64,000 nucleotides of DNA from Phocoena phocoena (taxonomy: Eukaryota > Chordata > Mammalia > Artiodactyla > Phocoenidae). Where the stretch lies: assembly GCF_963924675.1 (NCBI RefSeq), contig NC_089219.1, positions 146,588,288 through 146,652,287 on the forward strand. The letters are read 5' to 3'. Under the pieces are notes generated by a model that saw only the letters and a list, made by a program, of their open reading frames with translations, was not told the origin of the DNA and searched no databases. Position 1 is the stretch's first letter; each line of letters opens with the position of its first letter. Positions 57,558 through 64,000 of the stretch are shown one piece after another. The translations under genes and the position numbers were made by a program.

Positions 57558-60500
57558 TTAGATTTCATATATATGTGTTAGCATACAGCATTTGTCTTTC
57601 TCTTTCTGACTTACTTCACTCTGTATGACAGACTCTAGGTCCATCCACCTCACTACAAATAACTCAATTTCATTTATTTTTATGGCTGAGTAATATTCCA
57701 TTGTATATATGTGCCACATCTTCTTCATCCATTCATCCGATGATGGACACTTAGGTTGTTCCCATCTCCTGGCCATTGTAAATAGAGCTGCAATGAACAT
57801 TTTGGTACATGACTCTTTTTGAATTATGGTTTTCTCAGGGTATATGCCAAGTAGTGGGATTGCTGGGTCATATGGTAGTTCTATTTGTAGTTTTTTAAGG
57901 AACCTCCATACTGTTCTCCATAGTGGCCGAACCAATTCACATTCCTACCAGCAGTGCAAGAGTGTTTGCTTTTCTCCACACCCTTTCCAGCATTTATTGT
58001 TTCTAGATTTTTTGATGATGGCCATTTTGACCGGTGTGAGATGATATCTCATTGTAGTTTTGATTTGCATTTCTCTAATGATTAATGGTGTTGAGCATTC
58101 TTTCATGTGTTTGCTGGCAATCTGTATATCTTCTTTGGAAAAATGTCTATTTAGGTCTTCTGCCCATTTTTGGATTGGGTTGTTTGTTTTTTTTATTATT
58201 GAGCTGCTTGTACATTTTGGAAATTAATCCTTTGTCAGTTGCTTAGTTTGCAAATATTTTCTCCCATTCTGAGGGTTGTCTTTTGGTCTTGGTTATGGTT
58301 TCCTTTGCTGTGCAAAAGCTTTTAAGTTTCATTAGGTCCCATTTGTTTATTTTTGTTTTTATTTCCATTTCTCTAGGAGGTGGGTCAAAAAGGATCTTGC
58401 TGTGATTTATGTCATAGAGTGTTCTGCCTATGTTTTCCTCTAAGAGTTTTATAGTTTCTGGCCTTACATTTAGGTCTTTAATCCATTTTGAGCTTATATT
58501 TGTGTAGGGAGTGTTCTAATATCATACTTTTACATGTATCTGTCCAGTTTTCCCAGCGCCACTTACTGCAGAGGCTGTCCTTTCTCCACTGTACATTCCT
58601 GCCTCCTTTATCAAAGATAAGGTGACCATATGTGCATGGCTTTATCTCCGGGCTTTCTATCCTGTTCCATTGATCTATATTTCTGTTTTTGTGCCAGTAC
58701 TATACTGTCTTGATTACTGTAGCTTTGTAGTATAGTCTGAAGTCAGGGAGCCTGATTCCTCCAGCTCCGTTTTTCATTCTCAAGATTGCTTTGGCTCTTC
58801 GGGGTCTTTTGTGTTTCCATAAAAATTGTAAAAATTTTTTTTTCTAGTTCTGTGAAAAATGCCATTGGTAGTTTGATAGGGATTGCATTGAATCTGTAGA
58901 TTGCTTTGGGTAGTATAGTCATTTTCACAATGTTGATTCTTCCAATCCAAGAACATGGTATATCTCTCCATCTGTTTGTATCACCTTTAATTTCTTTCAT
59001 CAGTGTCTTATAATTTTCTGCATACATGTCTTCTGTCTCCTTAGGTAGGTATTTTCCCAGGTACTTTATTCTTTTTGTTGCAGTGATAAATGGGAGTGTT
59101 TCCTTAATTTTTCTCTCAGATTTTTCATCATTGGTGTATAGTAACGCAAGAGATTTCTGTGCATTAATTTTGTAACCTGCTACTTTGCCAAATTCATTGA
59201 TTAGCTCTAGTAGTTTTCTGCTAGCATCTTTAGGATTCTCTGTGTATAGTATCATGTCATCTGCAAACAGTGACAGCTTTACTTCTTCTTCTGTGATTTG
59301 GATTCCTTTTATTTCATTTTCTTCTCTGAATACTGTAGCTAAAACTTCCAAAACTATGTTGAATAATAGTGCTGAGAGTGGGCAACCTTGTCTTTTTCCT
59401 GTTCTTAGTGGAAATGGTTTCAGTTTTTCACCATTGAGGGCGATGTTGGCTGTGTGTTTGTCATATATGGCCTTTATTATGTTGAGGAAAGTTCCTTCTA
59501 TGCCTACTTTCTGCAGGGTTTTTATCATAAATGGGTGTTGAATTTTGTCCAAAGCATTCTCTGCATCTATTGAGATGACCATATGGTTTTTCTGCTTCAA
59601 TTTGTTAATATGGTGTATGACATTGATTGATTTGCGTATATTGAAGAATAGTTGCATGACTGGAATAAACCCCACTTGATCATGGTGTATGATCCTTTTA
59701 ATGTGCTGTTGGATTCTGTTTGCTAGTATTTTGTTGAGGATTTTTGCATCTATGTTCATCAGTGATATTGGCCTGTAGTTTTCTTTTTTTGTGACATCCT
59801 TGTTTGGTTTTGGTATCAGGGTGATGGTGGCTTCGTAAAATGAGGTTAGGAGTGTTCCTCCCTCTGCTATATTTTGGAAGAGTTTGAGAAGGATAGGTGT
59901 TGGCTCTTCTCTAAATGTTTGACAGAATTCGCCTGTGAAGCAATCTGGTCCTGGGCTTTTGTTTGTTGGAAGATTTTTAATCACAGTTTCAATTTCAGTG
60001 CTTGTGATTGGTCTGTTCATATTTTCTATTTCTTCCTGATTCAGTCTTGGCAGGTTGTGCATTTCTAAGAATTTGTGCATTTCTTCCAGGTTGTCCATTT
60101 TATTGGCATAGAGTTGCTTGTAGTAATCTCTCATGATCTTTTGTATTTCTGCAGTGTCAGTTGTTACTTCTCCTTTTCATTTCTAATTCTATTGATTTGA
60201 GTGTTCTCCCTTTTTTTCTTGATGAGTCTGGCTAATGGCTTTTTCAATTTTGTTTATCTTCTCAAAGAACCAGCTTTTAGTTTTATTGATCTTTGCTATC
60301 ATTTCCTTCATTTCTTTTTCATTTATTTCTGATCTGATCTTTATGATTTCTTTCCTTCTGCTAACTTTGGGGAATTTTTGTTCTTCTTTCTCTAATTGCT
60401 TTAGGTGTGAAGTTTGGTTGTTTATTCGACATGTTTCCTGTTTCTTAAGGTAGGATTGTATTGCTATAAACTTCCCTCTTAGAGCTGCTTTTGCTGCATC

Positions 60501-61361
60501 CCATAGGTTTTGGGTCATCGTGTCTCCATTGTCATTTGTTTCTAGGTATTTTTTGATTTCCTCTTTGATTTCTTCAGTGATCACTTCGTTATTAAGTAGT
60601 GTATTGTTTAGCCCCCATGTGTTTGTATTTCTTAGAGATCTTTTCCTGTAATTGATATCTAGTCTCATAGCATTGTGGTTGGAAAAGATACTTGATACAA
60701 TTTCAATTTTCTTAAATTTACCAAGGCTTGATTTGTGACCCAAGATATAATCTATCCTGGAGAATGTTCCATGAGCACTTGAGAAAAATGTGTATTGTGT
60801 TGTTTTTGGATGGCATGTTCTATAAATATCAATTAAGTCCACCTTGTTTAATGTATCATTTAAAGCTTGTGTTTCCTTATTTATTTTCATTTTGGATGAT
60901 CTGTCCATTGGTGAAAGTGTGGTGTTAAAGTCCCCTACTATGAATGTGTTACTGTCAATTTCCCCTCTTATGGCTGTTAGTATTTGCCTTATGTATTGAA
61001 GTGCTCCTATGTTGGGTGCATAAATATTTACAATTGTTATATCTTCTTCTTGGATCGATCCCTTGATCATTATGTAGTGTTTTTCTTTGTCTCTTGTAAT
61101 AGTCTTTATTTTAAAGTCTATTTTGTCTGATATGAGAATTGTTACTCCAGCTTTCTTTTGGTTTCCATTTGCATGGCATATCTTTTTCCATCCCCTCACT
61201 TTCAGTCTGTATGTGTCTCTAGGTCTGAAGTGGGTCTCCTGTAGAGAGCATATATATGGGTCTTGTTTTTGTATCCATTCAGCCAGTTTGTGTCTTTTGG
61301 TGGGAGCATTTAATCCATTTACATTTAAGGTAATTATTGATATGTATGTTCCTATTCCCAT
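57558..61361 (-). pseudogene. ORF2 of D, frameshifted
   Basis: The N-terminal piece (60189-61361, 390 codons) holds the endonuclease with the [30 protein letters not shown] and NHNAM segments; GDFNTP to GDFNTT and SDHNAM to SNHNAM differ from A, so the Asp before the catalytic His is also changed. A one-base deletion near 60177 breaks the frame. The middle piece (58743-60134) carries [10 protein letters not shown] and ends in a shift near 58832. Stops and an 8-9 bp deletion near 58507 follow. The C-terminus is open at 57558-57935. Not functional. Confidence 0.9.
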
Positions 61362-61419
61362 TTTCTTAATTGTTTTGGGTTTGTTATTGTAGGTGTTTTC
61401 CTTCTGTCATGTTTCTTGC

Positions 61420-62310
61420 TTAGAGGACCTCCTTTAGCATTTGTTGTAAAGCTGGTTTGGTGGTGCTGAACTCTCTCAGCTTTTGCTTGTCTGTAAAGGT
61501 TTTAATTTCTCCATCAAATCTGAATGAGATCCTTGCTGGGTAGAGTAATCTTGGTTGTAGGTTTTTCTCCTTCATCACTTTAAGTATGTCCTGCCAGTCC
61601 CTTTTGGCTTGCAGAGTTTCTGCTGAAAGATCAGCTGTTAACCTTATGGGGATTCCCTTGTGTGTTATTTGTTGTTTTTCCCTTGCTGCTTTTAATATGT
61701 TTTCTTTGTATTTAATTTTTGACAGTTTGATTAATATGTATCTTAGCGTGTTTCTCCTTGGATTTATCCTGTATGGGACTCTCTGTGCTTCTTGGACTTG
61801 ATTAACTATTTCCTTTCCCATATTAGGGAAGTTTTCAACTATAATCTCTTCAAATATTTTCTCAGTCCCTTTCTTTTTCTCTTCTTCTTCTGGAACCCCT
61901 ATAATTCGAACGTTGGTGCATTTAATGTCCCAGAGGTCTCTGAGATTGTCCTCAGTTCTTTTCATTCTTTTTTCTTTATTCTGCTCTGCAGTAGTTATTT
62001 CCACTATTTTATTTTCCAGGTCATTTATCTGTTCTTCTGCCTCAGTTATTCTACTATTGGTCCCTTCTAGAGTATTTTTAATTTCATTTATTGTGTTGTT
62101 CATCATTGCTTGTTTCCTCTTTAGTTCTTCTAGGTCCTTTTTAAGTGTTTCTTGCATTTTCTCTATTCTATTTCCAAGATTTTGGATCATCTTTACTATC
62201 ATTATTCTGAATTCTTTTTCAGGTAGACTGCCTATTTCCTCTTCATTTGTTAGGTCTGGTGGGTTTTTATCTTGCTCTTTCATCTGCTCTGTGTTTTTCT
62301 GTCTTCTCAT
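61420..62310 (-). CDS. L1 ORF1 protein of D, intact
   Basis: 296 residues, one fewer than ORF1 of A because one Asn codon (LWDN-I-K to LWD-I-K) is lost at the coiled-coil/RRM boundary. Coiled coil about 35-118 (EKMQETLKKDLEELKRKQAM), RRM from CTNVRIIGVPEEEE, C-terminal domain with AAREKQQITHKGIPIRLTAD. The ORF2 beside it is broken, so it can only act in trans, if expressed at all. Expression is doubtful since the 5' promoter edge is missing. Confidence 0.85.
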   Translation of the reverse strand: MRRQKNTEQMKEQDKNPPDLTNEEEIGSLPEKEFRIMIVKMIQNLGNRIEKMQETLKKDLEELKRKQAMMNNTINEIKNTLEGTNSRITEAEEQINDLENKIVEITTAEQNKEKRMKRTEDNLRDLWDIKCTNVRIIGVPEEEEKKKGTEKIFEEIIVENFPNMGKEIVNQVQEAQRVPYRINPRRNTLRYILIKLSKIKYKENILKAAREKQQITHKGIPIRLTADLSAETLQAKRDWQDILKVMKEKNLQPRLLYPARISFRFDGEIKTFTDKQKLREFSTTKPALQQMLKEVL

Positions 62311-63803
62311 TTTGCTTATCTTACTGTGTTTGGGGTCTCCTTTTTGCAGGCTGCAGGTTCGTAGTTCCCGTTGTTTTTGGTGTCTGTCCCCAGTGGCTAA
62401 AGTTGGTTCAGTGGGTTGTGTAGGCTTCCTGGTGGAGGGGACTAGTGCCTGTGTTCTGGTGGATGAGGCTGTACCTTGTCTTTCTCGTGGGCAGGTCCAC
62501 GTCTGGTGGTGTGTTTTGGGGTGTCTGTGGCCTTATTATGATTTTAGGCAGCCTCTCTGCTAATGGGTGGGGTTGTGTTCCTGTCTTGCTAGCTGTTTGG
62601 CATAGGGTGTCCAGCACTGTAGCTTGCTGGTCATTGAGTGAAGCTGTGTGTTGGTGTTGAGATGGAGATCTCTGGGAGATTTTCGCCATTTGATATTACA
62701 TGGAGCTGGGAGGTCTCTTGTGGACCAGTGTCCTGAAATTGGGTCTCCCACCTCAGAGGCACAGCTGTGACTCCTGGCTGCAGCACCAAGAGCCTTTCAT
62801 CCACGTGGCTCAGAATAAAAGGGAGAAGAAGTAGAAAGAAAGAAAGAAAGAAAGGGGATAAAAGAAAATAAAATAAGATAAAATAAAATAAAGTTATTAA
62901 AATAAAAAGTAATTATTAAGAAAAAAAAATTTTTTTTAAGTACAAAAAAAAGAACAAGAAAAACGGATGGATAGAACCCTAGGACAAATGGTGAAAGCAA
63001 AGCTATACAGACAGAATCTCACACAAAAGCATATACATACACACTCACAAAAAGAGGAAAAGGGGAAAAAATAATAAATCTTGCTCTCAAAGTCCACCTC
63101 CTCAATTTGGGATGATTCGTTGTCTATTCAGGTATTCCACAGATGCAGGGCACATCAAGTTGATTGTGCAGATTTAATCCGCTGCTCCTGGGGCTGCTGG
63201 GAGAAATTTCCCTTTCTCTTCTTTGTTCGCACAGCTCCCGGGGTTCAGCTTTGGATTTGGCCCCGCCTCTACGTGTAGGTAGTCTGAGGGCATCTGTTCT
63301 TCGCTCAGACAGGACAGGGTTAAAGGAGCAGCTGATTCGGGGACTCTGGCTCACTCAGGCCGGGGGAGGGAGGGGCATGGAGTGCGGGGCGAGCCTGCGG
63401 CGGCAGAGGCCGGCGTGACATTGCACCAGCCTGAGGCGCCCCGCGCGTTCTCCCAGGGAAGTTGTCCCTGGATCCCGGGACACTGGCAGTGGCGGGCTGC
63501 ACAGGCTCCCTGGAAGGGAGGTGTGGATAGTGACCTGTGCTCACACACAGGCTTCTTGGTGGTGGCAGCAGCAGCCTTAGCGTCTCATGCCCGTCTCTGG
63601 GGTCCGAGCTGTTAGCCGCGGCTCGCGCCCATCTCTGGAGCTCCTTTAAGCAGCTCTCTTAATCCCCTCTCCTTGCGCACCAGGAAACAAAGAGTGAAGA
63701 AAAAGTCTCTTGCCTCTTCGGCAGGTCCAGACTTTTCCCCGGACTCCCTCCCGGCTAGCGTGGTGCACTAATCCCCTGCAGGCTGTGTTCATGCCACCAA
63801 CCC
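62311..63803 (-). promoter_or_regulatory. L1 D 5' UTR, truncated
   Basis: Carries the conserved uORF (62408-62689), a short GAAA tract (62833-62860), one 285-bp-type unit and GC-rich sequence with the antisense frame 63382-63615. The outermost part with the YY1-type site is missing. Confidence 0.8.
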
Positions 63804-63815
63804 ATGAGTTTATTT

Positions 63816-64000
63816 TTAATGGCCCCATTCACAAACTAAGATGCTCTGTAATTTGCAACTCTTCTGTTGCCTTCCCAATACCAGCTGAGCATTTGATCGC
63901 CTATTTTCATGTCATTTTCTAACCCCTAGGCTTGCCTACCACTCCATGTCAGCACCCTCAGTGTCTCTCTGTCATCTCCAAGATCAAATAAAACTCTTTA
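63816..64000. other. Intergenic DNA to window end
   Basis: Short unique sequence after the L1 D insertion; nothing recognised. Confidence 0.4.

Larger units (their letters stand above)
57171..63803 (-). mobile_element. Nearly full-length L1 (element D), 5' UTR truncated
   Basis: 3' tail (TTTATTTATTT, 57171-57184), 3' UTR, ORF2 with frameshifts, intact ORF1, and about 1.5 kb of 5' UTR that stops at CACCAACCC, about 0.5 kb short of the YY1-type 5' edge judged from B. The 5' UTR carries one 285-bp unit and no expanded array. Imperfect TSD as given. Confidence 0.92.

Overview
The window is non-coding mammalian genomic DNA built largely from LINE-1 (L1) retrotransposons. No host protein-coding gene, tRNA or rRNA gene is recognisable. 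The lineage is almost certainly Cetartiodactyla and most likely a cetacean. The evidence is the tRNA-derived CHR-type SINEs (starting GGGCTTCCCTGGTGGCGCAG and carrying a Pol III B box like GGTTCGTGCCCC, at about 3.1, 15.1, 38.7 and 52.5 kb), the longer CHR-1-like SINEs, and an L1 subfamily with a 297-residue ORF1 and a 3' end reading CAATAAAGATGTT-poly(A). The species call is inference from remembered repeat families; no search was run.

Layout. 1-6 kb: unique DNA, a tailless SINE, an ancient L1 split by an old LTR. 6.03-14.85 kb: a full-length L1 on the minus strand ('element A') with uninterrupted ORF1 and ORF2, all checked endonuclease and reverse-transcriptase motifs, a 25-nt pure poly(A) tail, an exact 13-bp target-site duplication (TSD) and a CpG-rich 3.5-kb 5' UTR containing three tandem arrays. 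About 106 bp of non-L1 DNA lies between its 5' end and the TSD. A sits in an old LTR. 15-20.8 kb: three SINE/LTR insertions and relics. 20.79-32.78 kb: a composite of at least three L1 segments, all on the minus strand (outer O/E, inner B, and 5'-truncated C inside B), plus a SINE, flanked as a unit by a 13/14-bp TSD and lying inside an ancient L1. 33-43 kb: ancient L1 relics, an inverted (twin-primed) L1, SINEs and a MIR. 43.3-46.4 kb: a 5'-truncated, decayed L1 ('F') ending in a fold-back. 46.4-57.1 kb: mostly unique DNA with MIR, MER5-like and ancient L1 relics. 57.17-63.8 kb: a nearly full-length L1 ('D') with intact ORF1 and frameshifted ORF2.

How the parts work together. The only plausible functional unit is element A. 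Its 5' UTR would act as a Pol II promoter with a YY1-type site at its 5' edge, ORF1 would coat the RNA, and ORF2 would nick DNA and reverse-transcribe. The CHR SINEs are probably mobilised by such ORF2 proteins: their TSDs and A-rich tails fit L1-type insertion. The other L1 copies are dead but record truncation, twin priming, nesting and probable L1-L1 recombination.
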